Positions 34,020-43,090 of a stretch of DNA of 64,000 nucleotides are shown piece after piece. Source of the DNA: Pseudoalteromonas sp. T1lg48. Its GTDB lineage: Bacteria; Pseudomonadota; Gammaproteobacteria; Enterobacterales; Alteromonadaceae. The stretch's first letter is position 1; the number at the start of each line of letters is the position of its first letter. The notes under the pieces were generated by a model. The model made no database searches, was not told the origin of the DNA, and worked only from the letters and a program-made list of their open reading frames with translations. Location: assembly GCF_002964785.1 (NCBI RefSeq), contig NZ_PQCC01000023.1:1-64000 (forward strand). Direction: 5' to 3'. The translations under genes were made by a program, and so were the position numbers.

Positions 34020-34773
34020 ACAAATTGCGCTGCTGTTAGCGCTGTTGTTGGCCCATGTAATCGCCGATTTCTATTTGCAGCCCTTAAGCTGGGTGATGCA
34101 GCGCAATGAACGCCATTTTAAATCCCCTAAGTTAGCGCTACATATGTTGGTGCACGGCGCGCTGAGCGGCGCCTTATTGTGGGTGTGGGAGTGTTATTAT
34201 GGCCTGGGTGAATGGCTCCCCGTCCTGGCGGCCACGGCAATTATCATGGCGAGTCACTGGTTGATTGATGTCGCAAAATCCTACAGCAAGCATGGTTTTG
34301 TTCCCTTTATTATCGATCAAGGGGCGCATATTCTGATTCTGGTGGCGCTCAGCTGTTATCTAACGGACACCGAACTCCTCGGCCAATGGTTTAGCACTCA
34401 GCTAGTGCACAGCAACACCTATGTGCTCCTACTCGCCTATTTATTGGTGCTTAATCCCAGCTCCGTGGCCATTCGTATGCTGCTTGAGCGCTGGCACCTG
34501 CCTGCCAGCATCGCCGGTGATAAGACAACAACGCTGCCACAGGCAGGGCACAGCATCGGCCTGTTGGAGCGGCTGCTTATGCTGACCTTTATCATTATCG
34601 ACGAGTTGGCCGGCGTGGGATTTGTGCTTGCTGCCAAGTCGGTCTTTCGCTTTGGCGATTTAACCAATGCCAAGGATAAGCAGCTCACCGAATACGTGAT
34701 GTTAGGGACTCTACTCAGCGTGGTGATCACCCTGGGTATCGGCCTCACGGCCCGCGCCTTGCTGGTAGCCTAA
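34012..34773 (+). CDS. DUF3307 family membrane protein
   Basis: This is a 253-residue protein with about six or seven membrane helices. ATG 34012 is preceded by AAGGAG and overlaps the end of the SatD-like gene by eight bases, which implies translational coupling; longer in-frame extensions are only shadow sequence. Family-typical polar residues sit in or near the membrane: LAHVIADFYLQP (residues 13-24), LALHMLVHGAL, SHWLIDVAKSY and IIDQGAHI. These His/Asp residues are the most likely functional site. No function is known for DUF3307. The pair recurs together in other bacteria, from general knowledge of the families. Confidence 0.75.
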   Translation: MNEQIALLLALLLAHVIADFYLQPLSWVMQRNERHFKSPKLALHMLVHGALSGALLWVWECYYGLGEWLPVLAATAIIMASHWLIDVAKSYSKHGFVPFIIDQGAHILILVALSCYLTDTELLGQWFSTQLVHSNTYVLLLAYLLVLNPSSVAIRMLLERWHLPASIAGDKTTTLPQAGHSIGLLERLLMLTFIIIDELAGVGFVLAAKSVFRFGDLTNAKDKQLTEYVMLGTLLSVVITLGIGLTARALLVA

Positions 34774-34908
34774 AAATCTAATAGGAGCTGTAAATCTTCC
34801 CTAAACTAAGGGCATGCTATAGCCTATATGTTAGGCGTTCCCAAAAAATAAACACCTTCTCTCGTCAGAATATTTGTGCCTCATGTCTACAACGAAATGA
34901 ACCTAGGC

Positions 34909-35367
34909 CTAACGCGATTGCTTTTTATCATTCCAGTTGTAATAAATGTCCAACTTGGAACCTTTTAAAACTAATGAGTGTACGGGAACGTCATTAACCA
35001 AGTTGGAATGAATGGCTTTACCTGCATTAACCCATTCCTCTGGCGTTGTCACTTCGATAGTGGTTTTAGCTCTTGCAAAACAATAATCCATCATCTTAAT
35101 TGCCTCATTTTGCAATTCCACATGCATCATGTTATTGCTGCGCAACTCCATGAAGCCTGATATTTGCGGAAAAGCATCAAGCATCACAGTGAAAGGTTTA
35201 TATGACATTTCGTACGAACTAGCGCTTACAGGTAGTTGAGTAACGTAGTCGTGACATTGATTATTCACTGGAAATGTAACGATTGCGTTAAAGCTATTTT
35301 TTGGCTCGGATTCTGCACAGCCTGAAATAATTGCTGATAAGCAAAGTGTGTAAATAATCTTCCTCAT
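34909..35367 (-). CDS. Predicted lipoprotein of unknown function
   Basis: This 152-residue protein has a lipoprotein signal peptide (KKIIYTLCL-like core) and lipobox ISGC (Cys17). The mature domain starts FNAIVTFPVNNQCHDYVTQLPVSA, includes EVTTPEEWVNAGKAIHSNLV and ends in a charged tail. I recognise no family. The region around it (34774-34908 and 35368-35775) is lower in GC than the flanking metabolic genes and lacks other supported genes, so it may be recently acquired. There is no evidence of an operon. Confidence 0.55.
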   Translation of the reverse strand: MRKIIYTLCLSAIISGCAESEPKNSFNAIVTFPVNNQCHDYVTQLPVSASSYEMSYKPFTVMLDAFPQISGFMELRSNNMMHVELQNEAIKMMDYCFARAKTTIEVTTPEEWVNAGKAIHSNLVNDVPVHSLVLKGSKLDIYYNWNDKKQSR

Positions 35368-35389
35368 CCTAATTTTCTCCTACATTCAC

Positions 35390-35593
35390 TTATATAGATT
35401 TCTTACCCACACCCCTTTGCATGTTTTGTAAGTACAAATAGGATTTAGGTTGAGTTCCTCTAGGGAGGTCAGCCACACCAACAAACCCTTTAAAGTCAAC
35501 GCTGCGAATGGTTGCTGACCTGATGATATCTTCCCTTCGGGATATAATTTCACGTCTAAGAAATCTTGTTTCATCGCTGTCGATGACACTCAT
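35390..35593 (-). CDS. Doubtful 67-residue open frame
   Basis: The frame encodes a basic, Arg-rich peptide (MSVIDSDETRFLRREIISRRE ...) and overlaps a second frame of equal length in another phase. No good ribosome binding site and no recognisable family are present. It may be a remnant of a degraded gene; kept only because it fills a gap between the lipoprotein and oxygenase genes. Confidence 0.15.
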   Translation of the reverse strand: MSVIDSDETRFLRREIISRREDIIRSATIRSVDFKGFVGVADLPRGTQPKSYLYLQNMQRGVGKKSI

Positions 35594-35721
35594 CCTAATA
35601 CGTCAATTGCTTTTCCAACAAGTCGACGAGATCAGTGTGACACACCCGTATCAAATTAGAAACAGACGGTAAACCTCCTGCTCCTTAATGCGCTCTGCTG
35701 ATAAGCTAAGCATTCAAGTTC

Positions 35722-35757
35722 AAAAAAAAAAAAGCCCGTTTTTAACGGGCTTTTTTT
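35722..35757. terminator. Terminator of the oxygenase gene
   Basis: GCCCGTT, TTT, AACGGGC with an eleven-A run on the left and seven T on the right, 19 bases beyond the oxygenase stop on the minus strand. Confidence 0.85.
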
Positions 35758-35775
35758 ATGGTTGTTCTATGGGCG

Positions 35776-36615
35776 TTATTTTACGCCTAGTTCGCGCAAA
35801 CGCTCCTGCAAATAGCTGTCGGCGGTGTAACGCTCAGACAGCACCACATCTGGGCGTGGGTGCAAAAACAGGGGTAACGAGATACGCGACTTGGTCGAGG
35901 CCTTACCGCTTGGGTTGATCACCCTGTGAATAGTCGATGGGAAATAACCACCGGATGCTTCTTGCAGCATATCGCCGATATTGATGATCAGGTTACCGAA
36001 ATCGCTGGGAACATCCAACCAGCCGCCCTCTTTGGTTTGCACCTGCAAACCGGGCTCGTTTGCCGCCGGCAGAACTGTTAGCAGGTTGATATCGCCATGG
36101 GCGGCGGCACGAATAGCGCCCGGCTCTTCATCACCCGTCATCGGCGGATAGTGCAAAATGCGTAGCAGAGTTTGCTCCGAGTCTTTGATCATGTCTTTTA
36201 GGTCAATAGAAAACTTCGCCTGTACATCCGCTGGCGCATGCTCTTGCACCCAGCTTAGCAATTCGCTGGCAAACTCATTGGCCAAACGATAATACTCGCG
36301 AATTTTCGCTTCTAGTTGCTCCGGCACACGACCCTTAGGATAGACATGGTAATACTCTTTAATGTCTTTGACCTTAAAGCCCTTGGCCACTTCACTGACC
36401 TCAGGGGGGAAATAACCGTCCTGAGTTTGTTTATCAAAAAGAAACTCATGCTTTTGCTCTGAGTTAAAAAAAGCCTGCCAATCTTGATAAATTGACTCCA
36501 CCAGCGATTGCGGGATCGGGTGATTGGTTAACACCCCAAAACCGGTATTGCGAAGCGATTCGACAAATTCGGCTGGCGCGTTCGGCGATTGATAGTCCAC
36601 TGTCGGTAAGTGCAT
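35776..36615 (-). CDS. Isopenicillin N synthase-like Fe(II)/2-oxoglutarate dioxygenase
   Basis: This is a 279-residue non-haem iron oxygenase. The N-terminal DIOX_N part begins LPTVDYQSPNAPAEFVESLRNTGFG. The iron-binding H-x-D is in AHGDINLLTVL and the distal His in STIHRVINPSG, followed by the RIS-type cosubstrate Arg (SRISLPLFLHPRPD). The 2-His-1-Asp facial triad is therefore complete. Such proteins hydroxylate or desaturate small metabolites, but the substrate cannot be predicted. The gene is monocistronic, divergent from nothing nearby, and followed by a strong terminator. Confidence 0.85.
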   Translation of the reverse strand: MHLPTVDYQSPNAPAEFVESLRNTGFGVLTNHPIPQSLVESIYQDWQAFFNSEQKHEFLFDKQTQDGYFPPEVSEVAKGFKVKDIKEYYHVYPKGRVPEQLEAKIREYYRLANEFASELLSWVQEHAPADVQAKFSIDLKDMIKDSEQTLLRILHYPPMTGDEEPGAIRAAAHGDINLLTVLPAANEPGLQVQTKEGGWLDVPSDFGNLIINIGDMLQEASGGYFPSTIHRVINPSGKASTKSRISLPLFLHPRPDVVLSERYTADSYLQERLRELGVK

Positions 36616-36798
36616 GGTTATTTCACCTGTTTGTTATAGCGCGAGAAGCACTGACTGTGCTTAATTTTAGCGCCAGAGCTTAGTCAAAGCCACTCTATAT
36701 CATAAGGACAATTGTCCGCCCCCACCTGCGCTCTGCGACTTGCTTGACGCAGATCAACTGTCAGTCGCTCACTTGGGCGTTCAGGCCTTTCGGGCATT

Positions 36799-36829
36799 AA
36801 AAAACCCGATAAATCATCGGGCTTTTTTT
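36799..36829 (-). terminator. pyrC terminator
   Basis: CCCGAT, AAATC, ATCGGG with six A on the left and seven T on the right, 16 bases beyond the pyrC stop codon on the minus strand. Confidence 0.85.
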
Positions 36830-36845
36830 GGATTAGGGTAAGGAG

Positions 36846-37889
36846 TTAGTCCTTAACCTGCCAGTTCAGCATTTCACCGGCACATATAGGTATCACCTTA
36901 TCTTCACCAAGCGGGTAGCTTTGTGGCACTTGCCAAGGCTCACGTACCAGGGTCACGGTGTCGGTATTACGGGCCATGCCATAGAAATCCGGGCCAAAGT
37001 GGCTGGCAAAGGCTTCAAGCTTATCCAGGGCACCGGCCTGTTCAAAGGCCTCGGCGTAAAGCTCTAATGACGCATGGGCCGTGTATGCACCGGCACAACC
37101 ACAGGCCGCTTCTTTTTTATCTTTAAGGTGTGGCGCCGAGTCGGTGCCTAAGAAGAACTTGCTGTTACCACTGGTTGCCGCCGCGATCAGGGCTTCCTGA
37201 TGGGTGTTGCGTTTTAGGATAGGCAAACAGTAATAATGCGGACGAATGCCACCGGCAAGCATATGGTTGCGGTTGTAAAGCAGGTGATGCGCGGTAATGG
37301 TCGCCGCTACATTGGCCGACGCCGAGCTCACAAAGTCAACGGCATCCTTGGTGGTGATGTGCTCTAATACCACTTTTAGTTCGGGGAAATCCTTCACCAC
37401 TTTCTTCAATTTAGTGTCGATAAAGACCTTTTCGCGGTCGAAAATATCGATGCTGGAGTCGGTCACCTCCCCGTGAACCAACAGCAACATACCCACTTCC
37501 TGCATGGCTTCAAGCACAGGGTAGATGTTTTCGATGTCGGTCACACCCGAGTCCGAATTGGTGGTCGCACCGGCTGGATACAGCTTAGCCGCAACGATTT
37601 TGCCCGTCGCCTTGGCCTTGCGAATTTCATCAGCCGTGGTGTTATCCGTTAGGTATAGCACCATGAGGGGTTCAAAATGCGCCTGTGGCCCCGCAGCCAT
37701 AATGCGATCACGATAAGCTAGCGCCGTATCGGTACAGGTCGCCGGTGGTACCAGGTTAGGCATAATAATGGCGCGGCCCATATAGCGGCTGGCGTCTCTT
37801 ACCGTGTCTTTTAGTTGCTCGCCATCACGAAGGTGAATGTGCCAATCATCAGGACGAGTAAGGGTAATACGTTGCGGGGTATGTGTCAT
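36846..37889 (-). CDS. pyrC: Dihydroorotase
   Basis: PyrC cyclises carbamoyl-aspartate to dihydroorotate, the third step of pyrimidine synthesis. The 347-residue protein matches the class II (E. coli-type, 348 residues) enzyme. The zinc-binding HIHLRDG lies at about residues 17-23, the carbamylated Lys in [16 protein letters not shown] at about 102, then [18 protein letters not shown] and the catalytic Asp in LGTDSAPH. A single gene with its own terminator. The leader has no obvious attenuator. Confidence 0.96.
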   Translation of the reverse strand: MTHTPQRITLTRPDDWHIHLRDGEQLKDTVRDASRYMGRAIIMPNLVPPATCTDTALAYRDRIMAAGPQAHFEPLMVLYLTDNTTADEIRKAKATGKIVAAKLYPAGATTNSDSGVTDIENIYPVLEAMQEVGMLLLVHGEVTDSSIDIFDREKVFIDTKLKKVVKDFPELKVVLEHITTKDAVDFVSSASANVAATITAHHLLYNRNHMLAGGIRPHYYCLPILKRNTHQEALIAAATSGNSKFFLGTDSAPHLKDKKEAACGCAGAYTAHASLELYAEAFEQAGALDKLEAFASHFGPDFYGMARNTDTVTLVREPWQVPQSYPLGEDKVIPICAGEMLNWQVKD

Positions 37890-37960
37890 TGCGCTTATCC
37901 ACTAGAAATTTTGTGTGATCTTAGGGGGGAAGGCAGTGAAAGTAAAGGGTGACAGAGGGT

Positions 37961-37995
37961 TTAAAAAGAGCGGACATGATAAACGTCCGCTCTTG
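37961..37995 (-). terminator. metE terminator
   Basis: On the minus strand AAGAGCGGAC, nine bases, GTCCGCTCTT continues into TTTAAACC, 16 to 49 bases beyond the metE stop. Confidence 0.8.
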
Positions 37996-38009
37996 TGTGG
38001 CTCTTTTTA

Positions 38010-40283
38010 CTAAGCACTTAATTCCTGGCGCAGTTCCTTGGTCGCACTGACCATGTTTTGCAAGGCCTCACGGGTTTCCGGCCAGGCTCGCGTTTTCAGT
38101 CCACAGTCCGGGTTCACCCACAGACGCTCAACCGGTACTTTCGCCGCCGCCTTGTGGATCAACTCCTTGATCCACGTGACCTCGGGTACATTCGGGGTGT
38201 GGATATCATACACGCCAGGGCCAATATCATTGGGGTAATCAAAATGCTCAAAGGCATCGAGCAATTCCATGTTAGAGCGCGATGTTTCTATGGTGATCAC
38301 ATCCGCATCCATGGCGGCGATAGCGCCAATAATATCGTTAAACTCGCTGTAACACATATGGGTATGAATTTGCGTGCTGTCATCTACACCACTGGCCGAC
38401 ACACGGAACGCATAGGCCGCCCAATCGAGGTAGCTCTGCCATTGGCTGGCTTTAAGTGGCATACCCTCGCGAAACGCCGGCTCATCTATTTGAATCACCT
38501 TAATGCCCGCATCCTGCAGATCCACCACCTCGTCGCGCAGCGCCAGAGCGATTTGCTTGGCAATGGTCGGCTTATCCAGATCATCGCGCACAAAGGACCA
38601 GAACAAAATGGTCACAGGACCCGTGAGCATGCCCTTCATATGCTTGTCGGTGAGCGACTGGGCATACTGGGTCCATTGCAAGGTCATGGGGGCAGCACGA
38701 GACACATCGCCCCAGATCAAAGGCGGCTTCACACAACGGGTACCATAGCTTTGCACCCAGCCAAACTGGCTGAAGGCAAAACCATCGAGCAATTCACCGA
38801 AATACTCGACCATGTCGTTACGCTCCGCCTCACCATGCACCAATACATCGATATCCAATGCTTCTTGCTCGCGCACCGCATATTGAATTTGCTCCTGCAT
38901 CTGCTGCTCATAGGCGTGGGCACTGAGCTCCCCAGCCTTAAAATCGCGACGGGCCTTGCGAATGTCCGATGTCTGCGGGAAGGAGCCTATGGTGGTGGTT
39001 GGCAACAGCGGCAGTTTTAAGGCCGCTTTTTGCGCCTCGGCACGCACCGCAAACTCACTGCGACGTTGGCCGTGCTCGGCACTTAAGTTTGCCACTCGCT
39101 GCTGTACCAAGGTGTTGTTGACGCGGCTTGAGGAGCGACGGTTTTTAACCGGCGCACTGTAGGCATCAATATCCTGAGTGTTGTTGCGCTCCAAGGCGAC
39201 TTTCAGCAAATTAAGCTCTTCGCCTTTTTGCTTGGCAAAGGCCAGCCAGCTTTTCAATTCGCCATCGAGCAGTTGCTCTTGCTCCAAATCCACCGGGGTA
39301 TGTAATAAAGAGCAAGAAGGCGCCAGCCACAGCGAATCGCCACGACGATCAGCAACCTCTTTCACTCGCTCATAGATGGCACTGAGATCGGCACGCCAGA
39401 TATTACGGCCGTTGATCACCCCAAGAGACAACACCCGCTGCTCGCCAAGCGCCGCGTCCAGCGCTTCGATATTTTGTGGTGTGGCCACCAGGTCGAAATG
39501 GGCGCCATCAATGGCATACTCGCTGATGTCTTCCAGGTAACTGCTCACCTCATCAAAATAAGTGGCCAGCAGCAGTTTCACGCCCTGGTTTGCCAGTGCC
39601 GCAAAACTTTGAGTCAAGGCACTGCGGTAGTTCGCATCCAGCTCCAGGGCCAAAATTGGCTCATCGATTTGCACCCACTCCACCCCTTGTGTCGCCAACT
39701 TGGCTAGCACCTGTTGATACACAGGCAATAGACGCTCTAACAAGGTCAGCTTGTCGAACTCGTCCCCGGCACATTTAGCCAGGTACAAATAGGTCACCGG
39801 GCCAACCAGCACGGGCTTGACCTTATGCCCTAAATTTTGCGCTTCTTCTACTTGCTCAAAAAGTTCGTTAAAGCTCAGGGCAAACTGCTGCTCGGCACTT
39901 AGCTCAGGCACAATATAGTGGTAGTTGGTATTAAACCATTTGGTCATCTCACTGGCGGCGCAGGCGCAGCCCGTTGGTGCACGACCACGGCCGATACGGA
40001 ACAAGGTATCCAAGGCATTGCTATCACTGCTTTGGTGGCGCGCTGGAATGGCCCCCACCAGCATGGAGGTAGATAACACCTGATCATACCAGGCAAAATC
40101 GCCTACCGGCAAAAGCTTGATGCCCGCCTCGCTTTGCATTGCCCAGTTGTCTTGGCGAATTTGCGCGCCACGCCGACGTAATTCTTCCTGATTTATGGTA
40201 CCAGCCCAATAGGCCTCGATAGCAAATTTTAGTTCACGACGTTTGCCGATACGGGGAAAACCTAAGTTATGTATAAGTGCCAT
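38010..40283 (-). CDS. metE: Cobalamin-independent methionine synthase
   Basis: MetE transfers the methyl group of 5-methyltetrahydropteroyl-triglutamate to homocysteine. The 757-residue protein (E. coli 753) has the two-barrel architecture: an N-terminal domain starting [19 protein letters not shown], and a C-terminal catalytic domain starting [10 protein letters not shown]. The zinc ligands are visible in [11 protein letters not shown] (His, Cys), in the nearby [18 protein letters not shown], and in the final [11 protein letters not shown] (Cys). It is transcribed divergently from metR across a 301-base region carrying MetR- and MetJ-like sites. The length of its antisense frame (320 codons) is incidental. 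Confidence 0.97.
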   Translation of the reverse strand: MALIHNLGFPRIGKRRELKFAIEAYWAGTINQEELRRRGAQIRQDNWAMQSEAGIKLLPVGDFAWYDQVLSTSMLVGAIPARHQSSDSNALDTLFRIGRGRAPTGCACAASEMTKWFNTNYHYIVPELSAEQQFALSFNELFEQVEEAQNLGHKVKPVLVGPVTYLYLAKCAGDEFDKLTLLERLLPVYQQVLAKLATQGVEWVQIDEPILALELDANYRSALTQSFAALANQGVKLLLATYFDEVSSYLEDISEYAIDGAHFDLVATPQNIEALDAALGEQRVLSLGVINGRNIWRADLSAIYERVKEVADRRGDSLWLAPSCSLLHTPVDLEQEQLLDGELKSWLAFAKQKGEELNLLKVALERNNTQDIDAYSAPVKNRRSSSRVNNTLVQQRVANLSAEHGQRRSEFAVRAEAQKAALKLPLLPTTTIGSFPQTSDIRKARRDFKAGELSAHAYEQQMQEQIQYAVREQEALDIDVLVHGEAERNDMVEYFGELLDGFAFSQFGWVQSYGTRCVKPPLIWGDVSRAAPMTLQWTQYAQSLTDKHMKGMLTGPVTILFWSFVRDDLDKPTIAKQIALALRDEVVDLQDAGIKVIQIDEPAFREGMPLKASQWQSYLDWAAYAFRVSASGVDDSTQIHTHMCYSEFNDIIGAIAAMDADVITIETSRSNMELLDAFEHFDYPNDIGPGVYDIHTPNVPEVTWIKELIHKAAAKVPVERLWVNPDCGLKTRAWPETREALQNMVSATKELRQELSA

Positions 40284-40292
40284 GATGTAAAT

Positions 40293-40316
40293 ATCCGTTT
40301 AGCTGTTTAGATGGCT
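40293..40316 (-). promoter_or_regulatory. MetJ-like met boxes at metE
   Basis: On the minus strand three adjacent 8-mers, AGCCATCT, AAACAGCT and AAACGGAT, match the met box AGACGTCT at 6, 5 and 5 of 8 positions. They end ten bases from the metE start. The first 8-mer also occurs at the metR side (40496). Confidence 0.45.
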
Positions 40317-40370
40317 AAACATTACTCCTCGGATCCAGGGGATACAAACGAAGCTTATTCACATTATTAG

Positions 40371-40383
40371 TGAATTAAATTCA
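40371..40383. promoter_or_regulatory. MetR binding site
   Basis: TGAATTAAATTCA fits the MetR consensus TGAA-N5-TTCA exactly. It lies near the middle of the metE-metR intergenic region, about 88 bases from metE, where MetR activates metE and represses its own gene in enterobacteria. Confidence 0.75.
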
Positions 40384-40495
40384 TCTCAATGCGTTAACTC
40401 ATCGATGACCAAATATCAAAAAAGATAAAATAGACATTTTTTACAATGAATTTTATCTTTTAATAGCCAAGCACGTATAAAAGTGATAATTTTTT

Positions 40496-40519
40496 AGCCA
40501 TCTAGACTTTTATACATTT
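40496..40519 (+). promoter_or_regulatory. MetJ-like met boxes at metR
   Basis: AGCCATCT, AGACTTTT and ATACATTT in direct succession match AGACGTCT at 6, 6 and 5 of 8 positions. Together with the boxes at metE they suggest SAM-dependent MetJ repression of both divergent genes. Confidence 0.45.
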
Positions 40520-40584
40520 ATAGAAAGCGGTTTGGTCGCAATAATCATGAGATTAACGATTGGCTTTTATGAGATTTACTAAAG

Positions 40585-41475
40585 ATGATTGAAATTAAAC
40601 ACCTAAAAACCATAGCCACCTTGAAAGAAACCGGCTCTTTAGTGAATACCGCACGTGAATTGTTCTTAACTCAGTCTGCCTTATCTCATCAAATCAAAGA
40701 CTTAGAAAACAAACTGGATTGCCAACTGTTTGAGCGTAAAACCCACCCGGTGCGCTTTACGCCTCAGGGCATGCTGCTGCTGGAGCTCGCACAAGATATC
40801 CTACCTAAGGTTGAAGCCACCAAGTGCCGTCTCAAAGAGAGTTTAAATCAGCCCATTTCGCAATTACGCCTGAGTGTGGAATGCCACGCCTGTTTTCACT
40901 GGTTGCTGCCGACCATTAAAGAATTCAATAATTTCTGGCCCGATATCCATGTGGATTATGAGCGCGGCTTTAGCTATGACGCCATTCCCGAGTTGCTTGA
41001 TGGGGATTTAGATCTGGTCCTCACCTCGGACATTCGTGAGCCGGATCGTCTGGAGTTCGCCCACCTGTTCGATTTTAAACTCAAGCTGATCGTGGCACCG
41101 GACCACCCCTTGGCCAATAAGGCCTATGTGACCGCCTTGGATTTAAAAGACGAGACCATCATCTCCTACCCTATCCCGCGAGAACGTCAGGATATATTCA
41201 AACACTTCATTCAAAATGCCCGTTTTGACGGCACCTTAAAAACCGTTGATCAGGGCTTGTTGATTTTCCAATTGGTCAGTGCAGGCATGGGTGTGGCCGC
41301 CCTGCCGGATTGGTTGGTGACACCCTATGAAGCCCAGGGCTTGATCAAGTCAATTCCTTTAGGCGCCCTGGGATTGAACCGCCCCATGTATTTGGCGATG
41401 AAAAAAGAAATGAAGGATAACCCGGTTTATCGTCACTTCCTCAATACCTGTAAGCAAAATAACAGCCGCAAATAA
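40585..41475 (+). CDS. metR: LysR-type activator of methionine genes
   Basis: This 296-residue LysR-family regulator has an N-terminal winged helix-turn-helix (IEIKHLKTIATLKETGSLVNTA ... SALSHQIKDLE, about residues 1-60) and a C-terminal effector domain (about 90-290) that in MetR binds homocysteine. Identity as MetR rests on this close N-terminal match and on the divergent position from metE, with an exact TGAA-N5-TTCA site between. Length is close to E. coli MetR (317). The gene ends at a strong terminator. Confidence 0.93.
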   Translation: MIEIKHLKTIATLKETGSLVNTARELFLTQSALSHQIKDLENKLDCQLFERKTHPVRFTPQGMLLLELAQDILPKVEATKCRLKESLNQPISQLRLSVECHACFHWLLPTIKEFNNFWPDIHVDYERGFSYDAIPELLDGDLDLVLTSDIREPDRLEFAHLFDFKLKLIVAPDHPLANKAYVTALDLKDETIISYPIPRERQDIFKHFIQNARFDGTLKTVDQGLLIFQLVSAGMGVAALPDWLVTPYEAQGLIKSIPLGALGLNRPMYLAMKKEMKDNPVYRHFLNTCKQNNSRK

Positions 41476-41492
41476 GCCAGTGCAACAACAGT

Positions 41493-41518
41493 AAAAAAGG
41501 AGCCTCTGGCTCCTTTTA
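41493..41518 (+). terminator. metR terminator
   Basis: AAAAGGAGCC, TCT, GGCTCCTTTT forms a perfect ten-base stem 20 bases after the metR stop. The repeat element begins immediately after it. Confidence 0.85.
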
Positions 41519-41727
41519 ATACCAATTCTGTTAAGTATGTGATCAGATATAGCGCTGGATAAATGATGTGATAACAAGGCGGAATTTTTCTTATGTAGTT
41601 ATTCTCGGCTTTGGCTCCTGCGCCGCTCTACCGCCTACATCCGTGTAGGCGTACATAGAAAAATTTCAACACAGTTAGCACGATATTTAGCCCGCTAGGG
41701 TGATTAGCTATTTAAGTGAATTGGTAT
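41519..41727. repeat. Fold-back intergenic repeat, copy 2 (MITE-like)
   Basis: A 209-base element bounded by perfect terminal inverted repeats ATACCAATTC (41519-41528) and GAATTGGTAT (41718-41727). Inside, GAATTTTTCTTATGTA pairs with TACATAGAAAAATTTC, and CCTACA/TGTAGG forms a central hairpin. The interior resembles copy 1 at 5570-5747, and arm differences between copies are partly compensatory. It fills the gap between the convergent ends of metR and the Nif3-family gene. It encodes no protein. Confidence 0.75.
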
Positions 41728-41732
41728 AATCT

Positions 41733-42485
41733 TTATACCGGGTTGTCGATGTCGATAAAGGTTACATCCAGGCCGAATTCATCCGCTAAAAATTCCCCCA
41801 GCGCCTTAGCACCATAGCGCTCGGTGGCGTGGTGGCCGGCGGCAAAGAAATCGATGCCCTGCTCGGTAGAGCTATGTATGGTTTGCTCCGATGCCTCACC
41901 GGTCAGATAGGCGTCCAAACCTTGCGCCGCCGCCAGGTCGATGTACCCTTGACCACCGCCGGTACACAAGCCGATGGTTTCAATCACATCTGAGCGCACC
42001 ACTGAGCTGAGCGGCGTGCGCCCAAGCACGGTTTCAATACGCTTGGCAAATTCATCGCCGCGGACCGGCTTTGTGAGCTTGCCCCATACCGGCACGCTGG
42101 CCGCTCCGGGCTCCATGCCGCCCTGGATCTCGATGCCCAGTAACTTAGCGAGCTGAGCGTTGTTGCCTAACTCCGGATGCACATCCAAAGGTAAGTGGTA
42201 AGCGAACAGGTTAATATCCGCCGCCAACAGCGCTTTTATGCGGCGCTTTTTCATGCCGCTGATGGTTTGTGACTCGCCCTTCCAAAAGTATCCATGGTGC
42301 ACCAAAAGTGCATCTGCTTGCAGTTCCACCGCCTTATCAACCAGGGCCTGACTGGCTGTTACCCCGGTGACGATTTTTTTGATCTGCTCGGTGCCTTCCA
42401 CCTGCAAGCCATTAGGACAAAAGTCTTTGATTTGCTCCGGCGCCAGCTTGGCATTCAAAATAGCGAGTAGCTCATTGCGTTTCAT
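41733..42485 (-). CDS. Nif3-like dinuclear metal-centre protein (YbgI family)
   Basis: This 250-residue cytoplasmic protein belongs to the conserved NIF3/YbgI family, which forms hexameric rings with a dimetal site. Metal-ligand motifs are visible: LLVHHGYFWK (two His) near residues 60-69, FAYHLPLDVHPELGNN, and the C-terminal FFAAGHHATERYGA. ATG 42485 is chosen for the GAGGTGATT just upstream; the longer frame adds five residues. Length agrees with E. coli YbgI (247). The biochemical function is not established; proposals include GTP cyclohydrolase-like or DNA-repair-related hydrolase activity. Confidence 0.9.
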   Translation of the reverse strand: MKRNELLAILNAKLAPEQIKDFCPNGLQVEGTEQIKKIVTGVTASQALVDKAVELQADALLVHHGYFWKGESQTISGMKKRRIKALLAADINLFAYHLPLDVHPELGNNAQLAKLLGIEIQGGMEPGAASVPVWGKLTKPVRGDEFAKRIETVLGRTPLSSVVRSDVIETIGLCTGGGQGYIDLAAAQGLDAYLTGEASEQTIHSSTEQGIDFFAAGHHATERYGAKALGEFLADEFGLDVTFIDIDNPV

Positions 42486-42648
42486 AATCACCTCATGCAC
42501 CTAATTTAGGCCTAAATTTTCCCGTCATTGGGAGAAAAAATAAAGGAAATTAGCAATTTCGCCACAAAAAATTGAAAATCTTGGGACAAATGGGTATAAA
42601 TATAAACTTGTAATAAAATTAACCTGCGTTAACGACTAGGATCTTTTG

Positions 42649-43038
42649 ATGAGTAAACTAGACAAAACAGAAGTGTTAGCTGCTTTTGAAGCTGCTTATG
42701 AAGCGGCGAATGGCAAAAAGCCAGAAATCACCACCAAGCCTGGCTGGTACAGCATTGATGGCGGCAAAAACATGCGCCTTGCTGACGTAGCTGCTCTCAC
42801 TGAAGAACTTACTTCTGGTAAAACTGAAACAGTCGCTAAAGCAGAAGAAAAGGCACCTGCCAAAGCAAGCAAAAAAACAACAACCAAAAAAGCAGCTCCT
42901 GCGGCAAAACCTACCGAAAAGAAAGCTGCCTTCACCGTAGTAAGTGAAAACAAAGACGGTTTCACTGCTGAAGAATTTTGGATTAAAGAGCTTGCAGAGA
43001 AAGACCACGACTGTCGCCTACCGCGCGGTGTTGTGTAA
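42649..43038 (+). CDS. Small Lys/Ala-rich conserved protein of unknown function
   Basis: This is a 129-residue hydrophilic protein. The N-terminal 60 residues (SKLDKTEVLAAFEAAYEAAN, then KPGWYSIDGGKNMRLADV) form a compact helical domain. A histone-H1-like Lys/Ala/Pro linker (AKASKKTTTKKAAPAAKP) and a C-terminal segment (DGFTAEEFWIKELAEKDHD) follow. The linker suggests flexible, possibly nucleic-acid-associating behaviour; there is no recognised enzymatic motif. ATG 42649 is used. The gene stands alone between divergent and convergent neighbours and ends at a strong terminator. I do not know its function. Confidence 0.65.
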   Translation: MSKLDKTEVLAAFEAAYEAANGKKPEITTKPGWYSIDGGKNMRLADVAALTEELTSGKTETVAKAEEKAPAKASKKTTTKKAAPAAKPTEKKAAFTVVSENKDGFTAEEFWIKELAEKDHDCRLPRGVV

Positions 43039-43054
43039 TTCACCTTCTGCTTTA

Positions 43055-43087
43055 ATAAAAAAAGCCGCTTTATAGCGGCTTTTTTTA
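43055..43087. terminator. Bidirectional terminator (small Lys-rich gene / prpF)
   Basis: AGCCGCT, TTAT, AGCGGCT with a seven-A run to the left and a seven-T run to the right, placed between convergent genes. Confidence 0.88.
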
Positions 43088-43090
43088 TGT

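Noticed and set aside
38058..39020. 320-codon open frame antisense to metE
   Set aside because: It lies entirely within the metE coding sequence, has no ribosome binding site and no family resemblance; metE is complete and unambiguous.
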